A stretch of DNA of 23,045 bases, from NCBI GenBank assembly GCA_035622755.1, contig DASPUU010000059.1, positions 1 to 23,045 on the forward strand. The letters are read 5' to 3'. Source of the stretch: JADGRA01 sp035622755 (GTDB lineage: Bacteria > Myxococcota > Myxococcia > Myxococcales > Myxococcaceae). The notes beneath the pieces were generated by a model. That model was not told the DNA's origin. It ran no database searches and saw nothing but the letters and a program-made list of their open reading frames with translations. How positions within the stretch are numbered: position 1 is the first letter of the stretch; each line of letters opens with the position of its first letter. The position numbers were made by a program, and so were the translations under genes. Positions 7,225 to 17,368 of this stretch are shown in pieces.

Positions 7225-7386
7225 ATGCGCCAGTCCATCCCCGTCCGTCTCGTTGCTCCCGAGCTGCTCTTCGGCGTGTTCCACACCCTCGTGTGGCTCC
7301 TGCTCGTGCTTCAGCTCTCCGCCAGCGTCATCGGCCCGCTCGCCGAAGTGGTCGGGTCCTCGGTGGGCGTCGAAGCCCGTCTCTAG
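7225..7386 (+). CDS. Small single-pass membrane protein, 53 residues
   Basis: A short gene starting MRQSIPVRLVAPELLFGVFH and ending with TAG. It has an excellent ribosome binding site, GGAGG at 7212-7216, eight bases before the ATG. Residues 13-38 form one hydrophobic segment containing HTLVWLLLVLQL, with Arg residues before it, so a single-pass topology with the N-terminus inside is likely. I do not recognise a family. It is divergent from the CGNR regulator and shares its promoter region, which suggests a regulated, perhaps stress-linked role. The gene ends 17 bases before the repeat cluster. Its short length, strong RBS and regulated-looking promoter argue that it is real; there is no independent support for function. 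Confidence 0.6.
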   Translation: MRQSIPVRLVAPELLFGVFHTLVWLLLVLQLSASVIGPLAEVVGSSVGVEARL

Positions 7387-7402
7387 AGTGACGAAGGTGC
7401 CT

Positions 7403-7572
7403 CCGGAGGTGCCCCCCCCGGAGCCCCCGGAGGTGCCCCCCCGGAGGTGCCAAAGGACTTGCCCCCGAGGTCCCCCCGGAGGTGCCCCCCGGAGGTGCCA
7501 AAGGACTTGCCCCCGGGACTTGCCCCCGGAGGTCCCGGAGGTACCTCCCCCGGAGGTGCCAAAGGATTTGCC
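7403..7572. repeat. Degenerate GC-rich interspersed repeat cluster
   Basis: CCGGAGGTGCC occurs six times exactly, starting at 7403, 7427, 7441, 7476, 7489 and 7550, with one-base variants at 7527 and 7535. Three copies (7441, 7489, 7550) are followed directly by AAAGGACTTGCC; the last copy has one C-to-T change. Half-units such as GGGACTTGCC (7515) are mixed in, and a 12-bp perfect palindrome GGAGGTACCTCC lies at 7537-7548. The distances between the long units are 48 and 61 bp, so they do not stay in one reading frame, which argues against a repeat protein. The cluster sits between the 3' ends of two convergent small genes, a common place for REP-like elements and termination structures. Confidence 0.8.
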
Positions 7573-7597
7573 CCCCGAGGGGCCTAACCCCGGGCGG

Positions 7598-7813
7598 CTA
7601 CAAGCAACCGATGACGTCCTGCCCGTTGTCCCGCACGCACGTCCCCGCGTCGAGCACCTGGTAGCTCCCGGTGCGGCAGAGCGGCTCGTCGCCGCAGTGC
7701 ACCTCGACGTGGTAGCTGCAGCCGCCGTCGGCGAGGTTGGTGGCGCAGAGCACGGGCGGACCGGCCGTGCAGGCAGCGGCGAGCGAAACTGCGGCCGCGG
7801 CGGCTCCGAGCAC
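7598..7813 (-). CDS. Small Cys-rich putative lipoprotein or secreted protein
   Basis: A 71-residue frame beginning with GTG. An Ala-rich hydrophobic leader runs up to LAAAC at residue 15, a weak lipobox (Ala at -3 where Leu is usual). The rest holds six further Cys (about residues 23, 32, 40, 46, 58 and 69), which suggests three disulphides in the periplasm. The frame stays open upstream with Arg residues that would improve the signal peptide (PLRAAVVLGA), but no ATG, GTG or TTG is found there, so the start is unsure. It follows metK by 59 bp on the same strand. No family recognised. Spaced cysteines and the leader favour a real gene, but a chance frame in GC-rich DNA is possible. Confidence 0.42.
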   Translation of the reverse strand: MLGAAAAAVSLAAACTAGPPVLCATNLADGGCSYHVEVHCGDEPLCRTGSYQVLDAGTCVRDNGQDVIGCL

Positions 7814-7872
7814 GACCGCCGCTCGGAGCGGAGCGCGGCCCGACCCACCGAGGAAGCTGGCCGGGCGAGACC

Positions 7873-9048
7873 TCAGGCGCCCACCGCGCGCAAGCGGCGC
7901 TGGCCCACCGCGTCCCGGAGCGCCTCCTTGCGGTCGGTGCGCTCCCAGGTGAAGTCCTTCTCCGCGCGTCCGAAGTGCCCGTAGGCCGCGGTGCGCTGGT
8001 AGATGGGCCGGAGCAGGTCGAGGTGCTCGATGATCTCACGCGGCTTGAGCCCGAAGGTCCGCCGCACCGCCTGGGCGATGCGCACCTCGTCCACCTTGGC
8101 CGTTCCGAAGCAATCCACCATCACCGACACCGGATCCGCCACGCCGATGGCGTAGGACACCTGGACCTCGCAGCGGTCGGCCAGCCCGGCGGCGACCACG
8201 TTCTTGGCGATGTACCGACCCATGTAGGCCGCGCTCCGATCCACCTTGGAGGGATCCTTTCCGCTGAAGGCCCCGCCTCCGTGCCGTCCCATCCCGCCAT
8301 AGGTGTCGACGATGATCTTCCGGCCGGTCACCCCGGAGTCGCCCATCGGCCCGCCGATGACGAACCGCCCGGTGGGATTGATGTGGTAGCGCGTCTTCCG
8401 ATCCAGCAGGCGGCGGGGAAGCGCCTTGGCGATGACGTCCTCCATCACCGCGGCGTGGATCTTCTTGTTCGATGCCTCCTCGGCATGCTGGGCGGAGACG
8501 ACCACGGTATCGATGCGCACCGGGCGACCTCCCACGTACTGCACCGTCACCTGGCTCTTGCCGTCCGGCCGCAGCCAGGGGTGGAGCTTGCGGCGAACCT
8601 CGGCCAGCCGCCGGGTGAGGGCGTGGGCGAAATGGATCGGTGCCGGCATGAGATCTGCGGTCTCGTTGCAGGCATAGCCGAACATCATCCCTTGGTCGCC
8701 GGCGCCCTGTTCCCGGTCGTTGTCCACACCCCGGGCGATGTCCTGGCTCTGCCCCTCGATGGCCACCAGCACGCCGCAGGTGTGGCCGTCGAACCCCATG
8801 TCGCTGTGGGTGTAGCCGATGCGGACGATGGTGCCGCGGACGATCTTCGGGATGTCGACATAGGTCGAGGTCGTGACCTCACCGGCGACCACACAGAGGC
8901 CGGTCTTCACCAGCGTCTCCACCGCCACTCGCCCGCGCACGTCCTTGGCGATGATCGCATCGAGCACGCCATCGCTGATCAGATCGGCCACCTTGTCCGG
9001 GTGGCCCTCGGTCACCGATTCGGAGGTGAAGAGGAAGTCCTTCGGCAT
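7873..9048 (-). CDS. metK: S-adenosylmethionine synthetase
   Basis: Makes S-adenosylmethionine from methionine and ATP in the cytoplasm. The 391-residue length is usual. Signatures in order are FTSESVTEGHPDK at the N-terminus, GAGDQGMMFGYA in the middle and GGGAFSGKDPSKVDRSAAY towards the C-terminus, covering the ATP, metal and phosphate-binding loops. The ATG at 9048 has a good ribosome binding site, GAGGAG six bases upstream. The 71-bp gap to the glycosyltransferase gene upstream is too short for a typical SAM riboswitch and I see none. ahcY lies downstream, beyond the small-gene module. Confidence 0.97.
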   Translation of the reverse strand: MPKDFLFTSESVTEGHPDKVADLISDGVLDAIIAKDVRGRVAVETLVKTGLCVVAGEVTTSTYVDIPKIVRGTIVRIGYTHSDMGFDGHTCGVLVAIEGQSQDIARGVDNDREQGAGDQGMMFGYACNETADLMPAPIHFAHALTRRLAEVRRKLHPWLRPDGKSQVTVQYVGGRPVRIDTVVVSAQHAEEASNKKIHAAVMEDVIAKALPRRLLDRKTRYHINPTGRFVIGGPMGDSGVTGRKIIVDTYGGMGRHGGGAFSGKDPSKVDRSAAYMGRYIAKNVVAAGLADRCEVQVSYAIGVADPVSVMVDCFGTAKVDEVRIAQAVRRTFGLKPREIIEHLDLLRPIYQRTAAYGHFGRAEKDFTWERTDRKEALRDAVGQRRLRAVGA

Positions 9049-9119
9049 GGCTGCTCCTCGAGAGAGGCGGCGGACACTATGCAGGCACCGCCGGGCCCGT
9101 CAAACGAGTCCCCCCGACC

Positions 9120-10748
9120 TCAGGGGCCGCCGGCCGGGGGAATGGCCACCACCAGGAGCATGGATTCCTGAACGCGAGCCAGGTCCGCATGGCGAAGCAC
9201 GTCCACCACCTCGGCGAGCCCGATGCGCGAGCGCAGGCGGGTCCAGCGGAGCAGGGGCCTCAGCCCGCCCCGGATGGGCGCCGGCAGGGATTCGTAGTCG
9301 GGCACCGGGATCACCACCGCCGCTCCACGCGCCGCGGCTGCCGCCGTCTCGGCCGCGGTGTTCACCCGGTGCACCGGGCGATGGGCGAGCAGCTCGAACA
9401 GACCGGGCTCCTGCCGCCACACCGCCACCGTCCGCCCGCCGGCATCCCTCCAAGCCTCGTCCGGGACGGGAAGTGGATTGAGCCCGGGCAGGACGAGGAC
9501 CAGGGTGAGCACCGCCGCTCCGCCAAAGCCGACGGCCGCCGCCTCCGGGCGCAGCTGCCACAGCGCCCCGGCGCCCAGCGCGAGCAGGACGGCCGCACCG
9601 AGCAGCCCGAGGCGCATCGCCATCGGGAACGGGATGCGAAGCCCGATGAGCGCCGCCGCCGTCAGCCCGGCGAAGAGGGCGGCGGTGGCGCGCGAGCCGA
9701 CCGGATGGGGAGCAGGGGGGACCGCCGCCAGGAGCAGGAGCGGGACCAGGCAGGGGACCACGTAATGCATTTGCTTCAGCCCGGGCAGGGAGAAGATGAG
9801 CAGGGTGACGCCGACCCACACTCCGGCCACCAGCCGGAGCTCCGGTCCGATGGGGCGCCAGCGCACCAGGGCCACCCAGGGGAGCGAGAGCAGGGGGAGG
9901 GAGAGGAGGAGCCAGGCCTCACCCCCCAGCGTCCACGGCCACCCGGTGAACTTGCCCACGTTCTCCACCAGGAAGAAGCGATCGACGAAGCCCCGGCCGT
10001 GCCGGATGGCCATGGCCACGAACCAGGGACCACCCACGACCAGGGACAGACCCGCCCCGGCCGCACCCCAGCGCGTGCGCAACAGGGAGGGGGCGCGCAC
10101 GGCAAGGATGCCGGCCACGATGCCCAGCACCAGGAGCGGACCCACCGGACCCTTGAGCAGCGCCGAGAGCCCGGCCGCCGCGCCGACGCCGAGCAGGTAC
10201 TCCGGGCGCCGCGTCTCCACCGCCGTCCATCCGAGGTCGACCGCCACCGCCAGCGCCAGGGCCAGCGGCACGTCCATCATCGTCAGTCGGCCGTAGCGGA
10301 GGACGCCCAGACAGGTGCCGACCAGAAGCACCCCCCGGGCGAACGCCGCCTCGCCCCCGAACCGGCGCGCCAGGCGGCCGGCGACGAGCGCGAGCAGCAG
10401 GGCGCAGACCGCCACCGGGAGCCGCGCCGCCCAGAGCCGAGGACCGAACACGGCGCTGCAGGCGCGGGCCGCCCAGTAGAGCAGCGGCGGCTTGGTGAAG
10501 TCAGGGAGTCCCTCGAGCGTGGGCGTCATCCACGTCCCCTGCACTTCCATCTCGTGCGTCAGGGAAAGGTAGAGGCGCTCGTCGGGGTGCGTTCCGCCGG
10601 AGGGCGAATCGAGCCCGGCGAGGAGCACCGAGGCCACCACCGCCAGCGGAGCGGCCCGGCGCACGGCCCGCACCCAGCCGCCCTGGGACACGGCTCGCAG
10701 CGGGGTCCGGGACGGGGATTCCGGGTGGGAGGAGGGATGGGAAAGCAT
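9120..10748 (-). CDS. GT39/ArnT-like membrane glycosyltransferase
   Basis: A 542-residue polytopic membrane protein of the PMT/ArnT class, which uses polyprenyl-phosphate sugars to glycosylate lipids or proteins on the periplasmic side. An acidic motif PDERLYLSL follows the first hydrophobic segment, then FTKPPLLYWAARA, both characteristic of the first periplasmic loop of this class. RYGRLTMMDVPLALAL and LKGPVGPLLVLG are further conserved pieces. About ten hydrophobic helices follow, and the C-terminus is a soluble tail. The gene starts 6 bp after the ptsI stop, so it is likely the last gene of the PTS operon. Donor sugar and acceptor cannot be read from sequence. Confidence 0.85.
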   Translation of the reverse strand: MLSHPSSHPESPSRTPLRAVSQGGWVRAVRRAAPLAVVASVLLAGLDSPSGGTHPDERLYLSLTHEMEVQGTWMTPTLEGLPDFTKPPLLYWAARACSAVFGPRLWAARLPVAVCALLLALVAGRLARRFGGEAAFARGVLLVGTCLGVLRYGRLTMMDVPLALALAVAVDLGWTAVETRRPEYLLGVGAAAGLSALLKGPVGPLLVLGIVAGILAVRAPSLLRTRWGAAGAGLSLVVGGPWFVAMAIRHGRGFVDRFFLVENVGKFTGWPWTLGGEAWLLLSLPLLSLPWVALVRWRPIGPELRLVAGVWVGVTLLIFSLPGLKQMHYVVPCLVPLLLLAAVPPAPHPVGSRATAALFAGLTAAALIGLRIPFPMAMRLGLLGAAVLLALGAGALWQLRPEAAAVGFGGAAVLTLVLVLPGLNPLPVPDEAWRDAGGRTVAVWRQEPGLFELLAHRPVHRVNTAAETAAAAARGAAVVIPVPDYESLPAPIRGGLRPLLRWTRLRSRIGLAEVVDVLRHADLARVQESMLLVVAIPPAGGP

Positions 10749-10754
10749 CCGGTC

Positions 10755-12520
<1,766 letters not shown>

Positions 12521-12524
<4 letters not shown>

Positions 12525-12799
12525 CGCCCTTCTCCGAACCGCTCGGCGACGAGCTTGGCCACCTCGGCCAGGCAGGCCGCGGCCCCTTCACCGGTGCAGG
12601 TGACCCGGATGCGCATCCCCTGTGCCGCGGCCAGCATGAGCACGCCCATGATCGACTTGCCGTTGACCGTCTGTCCCTCGCACTCCACCTGCACCTCGCA
12701 CGGATACCGGTTGGCCGCCTGGACGAGCTGGGCGGCGGCCCGGGCGTGAAGGCCCAGCTCGTTGATGATCTCGAATTCGCCCTCGGCCTGCTCAGCCAT
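12521..12799 (-). CDS. ptsH: HPr phosphocarrier protein
   Basis: Small phosphocarrier (92 residues) between Enzyme I and EIIA. The phospho-His is H18 in LGLHARAAA. The regulatory serine region reads NGKSIMGVLMLAA with S49 at the position of HPr Ser46, the target of HPr kinase, whose gene is in the same cluster. The ATG at 12799 is preceded by GGAGGG. A much longer open frame extends upstream on the same strand, but that part is the out-of-frame shadow of the EIID and EIIC genes; the HPr reading begins at MAEQAEGEF. Confidence 0.95.
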
Positions 12800-12831
12800 C
12801 CGCCCTCCGGGCCCCGGGGAGCCGCTCGAGC

Positions 12832-13599
12832 TTACAGGAACGCACCGGCCGCACCCGCCAGGAACCCGGCCACCACCAGGAGCACGTAGGTCGGCACCCC
12901 CCGGGCGACCAGTCCGTAGGACAGCCCGCCCAGGGAAAGGCACCCGGCGGCGAGCAGCAGGCCCTCCCAGCCTCCCTGCTGGGTCCCGAAGCGCATCGCC
13001 AGCCAGGCGGCAATCCCGCCGGCGCAGGCCGCCGCCACCGCTCGCAGCCGCGCTCCCCAGGTGGGGAGTCGCTCCTCGGCGATTCCCTCCACCAGCCGGT
13101 CCCCGAGATGCACCCCGAGCCGGAAGAGCTTGATGCGCAGCGCGAAGTGCACCGAGTTGTAGAGCACCACGAAGAGCAGCGCCGCCCACTCGTGGATCAG
13201 CGGGACGAGAGCACAGCAGAGCGCCCCGGCGGCGGGCTTGAGCGAGAGCCAGAAGAACCCGTCCCCGAGCGCGGCCAGCGGTCCCATCAGGGCCCGCTTG
13301 AAGGCCTGCACCCGCTCCGGTCCCTCCTCGCCCCGGGCGATGCGCTCCTCGTGGTAGAGGACGCCGCCGACGATGGCCGCGGCCACGTAGGGGTGGGTGT
13401 TGAAGGGCAGGAGGTGGCGCTGCACGGCGGCTCGCCGCTGGCCGGGGTCCGGGTAGAGCCAGAGCAGGCCCGGGTAGAGCGCCCAGGCCAGTCCGAGGTT
13501 CTGCATCCCCTTCGGATTCCAGCTCGCCTGCAGGAAGAGCGACCGGCGGAAGACCCGCCACCGGATGCTGCGCGGGATGGTGGAGGTGGAGACGATCAC
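12832..13599 (-). CDS. PTS mannose-family EIID membrane component
   Basis: Membrane subunit IID of a mannose/fructose/sorbose-class permease, which with IIC forms the translocation channel. The protein has 255 residues, starting at a GTG that overlaps the EIIC stop in a GTGA. The typical opening FRRSLFLQASWNPKGMQNLG is seen, followed by NTHPYVAAAIVGG, then FKRALMGPLAALGDGFFW, which is a strongly conserved IID block. Hydrophobic helices lie at the C-terminus. HPr follows after 32 bp. Sugar specificity cannot be told. Confidence 0.93.
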   Translation of the reverse strand: MIVSTSTIPRSIRWRVFRRSLFLQASWNPKGMQNLGLAWALYPGLLWLYPDPGQRRAAVQRHLLPFNTHPYVAAAIVGGVLYHEERIARGEEGPERVQAFKRALMGPLAALGDGFFWLSLKPAAGALCCALVPLIHEWAALLFVVLYNSVHFALRIKLFRLGVHLGDRLVEGIAEERLPTWGARLRAVAAACAGGIAAWLAMRFGTQQGGWEGLLLAAGCLSLGGLSYGLVARGVPTYVLLVVAGFLAGAAGAFL

Positions 13600-14309
13600 C
13601 TCTGCACCCAGGCATAGGCCAGCATGCACAGGACCACCGCCGACCCGGCGAGCGTGGCCCACAGACCTCCGCGCTGGGCATGGCTCGACCGGGCGGCCAG
13701 CGCCGCCGCCACGCAGGCCATGGCCGGGAAGGCCCAGGCCAGGCCGCGCAGCGCCGCCAGCGGGAGGGCGTACACCACCGGGCTGAGCAGGAACCCGGCC
13801 AGCGCGCAGGCCGCGGTGAGCAGCCCGAAGGCGAGCACGTAGGGCCACGGGCCGTAGCCGTGGAGGCGCACCGCCCGCTCCAGCTCCCCGGCATCGGTCA
13901 GCTCGAGCGCCCGGTCGGCGAGCCGGGCCGAGACGCCCTCCAGGCGCCGGTCGACCCGGCGGCCGACCACGCCCAGGGCGGCGAAGAGCAGCAGCGCCAC
14001 CGCCCACAGCGCGGCCGTTCCCCCGCCCCCCTCGCCGGTGGCCATGCAGGCGGCGGCGGCGGTGGTCCCGGTGGCGGCCAGCGTCTCGTTCTCGGGAAGG
14101 GCGGCGCCGAGCGCTGCCGAGCCGAGGTGGAAGAGCTCGAGCAGCATGCCGATGTAGAGGCCGGTCTCCGGCTCGCCGAGCAGCAGGCCCATCCCGGTGG
14201 CGGCCACCAGCGGTCGGCTGAGCATCGCCTGGAGGAAGGCGCGGCGCTCGAGCGCGAGCAGGCCGCCCCATGCACCCGCCTTGGCGACATCCAGCCAGTC
14301 CACCACCAT
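13596..14309 (-). CDS. PTS mannose-family EIIC membrane component
   Basis: Membrane subunit IIC of the mannose-class PTS, 237 residues, slightly short for the family. Recognisable parts are the opening GGLLALERRAFLQAMLSRPL, then GLLLGEPETGLYIGMLLELF and the charged LPENETLAATG segment, which match the first helices and loop of IIC proteins. Several Ala/Leu-rich helices follow. The ATG at 14309 lies 14 bases after the EIIB stop, and the 3' end overlaps the EIID start. It shows that the system is a permease and not only a regulatory phosphorelay. Confidence 0.9.
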   Translation of the reverse strand: MVVDWLDVAKAGAWGGLLALERRAFLQAMLSRPLVAATGMGLLLGEPETGLYIGMLLELFHLGSAALGAALPENETLAATGTTAAAACMATGEGGGGTAALWAVALLLFAALGVVGRRVDRRLEGVSARLADRALELTDAGELERAVRLHGYGPWPYVLAFGLLTAACALAGFLLSPVVYALPLAALRGLAWAFPAMACVAAALAARSSHAQRGGLWATLAGSAVVLCMLAYAWVQR

Positions 14310-14323
14310 GGTGGAGCGGCGGC

Positions 14324-14806
14324 TTAACCCTTCTGGAAGCGCTCGGCCATCTCCGCGAGCGGGATGGGCCGCTCGGTGGGAACGCCGCGGCCCTCGAGCT
14401 CCACCCCGACCGCCTCCAGCTGCCGGAGCTGCTCCAGCTCGTCGGCGGTCAGGTAGACGGAGGCGGTCACCTGCCGGCGTCCGGGGCCGTGGTGGATGTT
14501 GCCCAGGTTCAGCTGCCGGACCGGGAGGCCGCGTCCCTTGGCGCGGAGCAGCGCCGGGAGATCGCGCAGGAGCACCAGCGTCCGGACCGCGTCCTGGGCC
14601 AGCCGGGCGAAGGGCACGTCATCCAGCCGGGCGATGTCCACCTCGATGCCGGGCGGCACCGCCAGCCCCATCGCCGCCCGCATCAGGGGGCTGTCCGACG
14701 CCTCGTCGTCGGCCACCACCACCCGGCCCACCTTGAGGACCGGGAGCCAGGCCTCGACCACCTGGCCATGGATGAGGCGGTTGTCGATGCGGATGAAGGA
14801 GATCAT
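14324..14806 (-). CDS. PTS mannose-family EIIB component
   Basis: Cytoplasmic subunit IIB that takes phosphate from EIIA and phosphorylates the incoming sugar. The protein has 160 residues from MISFIRIDNRLIHGQV; H13 in that motif is the phospho-accepting His. VVVADDEAS and NLGNIHHGPG are family segments. I chose ATG at 14806 because IIB proteins begin right at this motif. An upstream in-frame ATG at 14869 would add 21 residues and has a better G-rich ribosome binding site, so a short N-terminal extension is possible. A gap of 98 bp (or 35 bp with the longer start) separates it from EIIA. Confidence 0.92.
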   Translation of the reverse strand: MISFIRIDNRLIHGQVVEAWLPVLKVGRVVVADDEASDSPLMRAAMGLAVPPGIEVDIARLDDVPFARLAQDAVRTLVLLRDLPALLRAKGRGLPVRQLNLGNIHHGPGRRQVTASVYLTADELEQLRQLEAVGVELEGRGVPTERPIPLAEMAERFQKG

Positions 14807-14904
14807 CTCGTCGTCTGGCGGGAGGCCGTGCACGGCCGCTGGGACGCGATTCCGGTCCGGGCCATTCACCCCCCGATGGAACGTGCGGTTCGGGCCCCCT
14901 GCCC

Positions 14905-15348
14905 TCAGGACTGCCCGGGGGCGCTCCCCGAGGCGCTCCGCGCCGAGGCCAGACGCAGGAGCTCGGACGCGCAGGTGATGTTCTTCTGGGTGTAGGCCGC
15001 CAGGGTGCGGGCCAGCTCGGGGAGCGGGATGTGCTCCTTCCGCAGCGATGCCGCCTTGAGGAGCATGGGGAGGTTCACCCCGGCCAGCACCTCCAGGTGC
15101 TCCCGGTTGACCAGCATCAGCGACTCCTTGCAGGGCGTGCCGCCGAACAGGTCGGCGAGCACGAGCACGCCGTCCCCGGCGTCCAGGTCGTGCACTGCGT
15201 CCCGCATCTTCTGGCGAATGACCTCGGGCGTGCTCCCCGGCTCGATGCCGACGGTCTTCACGTCGCTGATCGGACCGACGATCTGCTCGGCGGTGGCCAC
15301 CAGCTCCTCAGCCAGACGTCCATGGGCTGCTACCACGAGCCCAACCAT
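14905..15348 (-). CDS. PTS mannose-family EIIA component
   Basis: Soluble subunit IIA that accepts phosphate from HPr. The 147-residue protein opens MVGLVVAAHGRLAEEL with the active-site His at position 9, followed by DLFGGTPC, which matches the conserved Asp/GG loop, and NLPMLLKA. The ATG at 15348 has a good ribosome binding site (GAGGTGA). It is the first gene of the EIIABCD-HPr-EI run and lies 148 bp after rapZ, a gap that may hold a promoter; only a ten-base palindrome CCCGCGCGGG at 15366-15375 was noticed there. Confidence 0.93.
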   Translation of the reverse strand: MVGLVVAAHGRLAEELVATAEQIVGPISDVKTVGIEPGSTPEVIRQKMRDAVHDLDAGDGVLVLADLFGGTPCKESLMLVNREHLEVLAGVNLPMLLKAASLRKEHIPLPELARTLAAYTQKNITCASELLRLASARSASGSAPGQS

Positions 15349-15496
15349 GCTTCACCTCGTCCCACCCCGCGCGGGCCCATACTCCCGTCACATCCTCGCC
15401 GCAAGCCCGCCATTCGGAGGATGCGACAACCATGTAAGCATTCCTTCGGGCTTCGCCAGATGGCTCAGCTTGGACCCCCGGAGCGAGCGCGACCCG

Positions 15497-16359
15497 TCAT
15501 TCCTTGTCGATGTCCCGGTGCTGGGCGCGGATGCGCGGAAAGGCGGGAGCGAGCCGGCGGACGAGCTCCTCGGCCATGGCCACCGAGCGGTGCTTCCCGC
15601 CGGTGCAGCCCAGCGCCACGGTGAGGTAGGCCTTTCCCTCCCGGGTGTACCGCGGGAAGAGGAATTCGCAGAGGGACTGGACCCGATCCAGGAACTCGCC
15701 CGCCCCGGCCGCCTGCAGCACGTAGTCCGCCACCCGGGGCTCGAGGCCGGTGAGCGGCTTGAGCTCGGGCACGAAGAAGGGGTTGGGCAGGAAGCGCAGG
15801 TCGAACATGAGGTCGGCCTGGGGCGGGACCCCGTACCGGTAGCCGAAGGAGAGGAGCGTCAGGCTCGGCTCTCCCTGTCCCTCCTCGCCGAACCGGGCCT
15901 GGACCTCGCGCTTGAGGTCGTGGACGGTCAGCCCCGAGGTGTCGATCACCTCGTCGGCCATCAGCCGCAGCTCGCGCAGCACCTCCCGCTCGCGGCGGAC
16001 CCCCTCGCCCACCGAACCCTCCGGGGCGAGCGGGTGGCGGCGCCGGGTCTCCGAGAACCGGCGGTGGAGGCTCTCGTCCGAGGCGTCGAGGAAGAGCACC
16101 GCCACCTCGTGGCCGTCGCGCCGCAGGTCGGCCAGCACCCGGGGGGCCTCGGCGAGCATCGTCCCCTCGCGGGCGTCGATGACCAGCGCCACCCGGGGGG
16201 CCGTTCCACCCAGCTCCGCCAGCTCGGTCAGCCGGGGAACGAGCAGGACGGGCAGGTTGTCGATGCAGAAATACCCGGCGTCCTCGAGCGCCCGGATGGC
16301 GGTGCTCTTGCCGGACCCGGACATGCCGGTGAGGACGACGATGCGACGGGGGCCGCCCT

Positions 16360-16363
<4 letters not shown>
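15497..16363 (-). CDS. rapZ: RapZ family P-loop nucleotide-binding / RNase adapter protein
   Basis: In E. coli RapZ senses glucosamine-6-phosphate and directs RNase E to the GlmZ small RNA; outside enterobacteria its targets are largely unknown. The protein has 288 residues, beginning at a GTG that overlaps the hprK stop in a GTGA. The Walker A loop GMSGSGKST is near the N-terminus, followed by the family segment GYFCIDNLPVLL, FLDASDESLHRRFSETRRRHPL and the C-terminal GCTGGKHRSVAMAE block that belongs to the sugar-phosphate-binding half. An open frame reaches further upstream but consists of antisense-like residues within hprK. Coupling to hprK and the PTS is the common arrangement. Confidence 0.94.
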
Positions 16364-17328
<965 letters not shown>

Positions 17329-17368
17329 GCGCGCCTGAGGGTGTGAGTTAATCACGACCCCGGCTCCC

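Noticed and set aside
7403..7572. CRISPR array
   Set aside because: Repeats are irregularly spaced, partly overlapping and have no unique spacers of constant length.
7387..7600. The repeat cluster as a VPPEVPKDLPPE-type repeat protein on either strand
   Set aside because: Unit spacing of 48 and then 61 bp breaks the frame and there is no start site with a ribosome binding site.
9049..9119. SAM riboswitch ahead of metK
   Set aside because: The gap is only 71 bp and shows no kink-turn or SAM-aptamer pattern.
12800..13894. Long upstream extension of the HPr frame
   Set aside because: It overlaps EIID and EIIC out of frame; HPr begins at 12799 with a good ribosome binding site.
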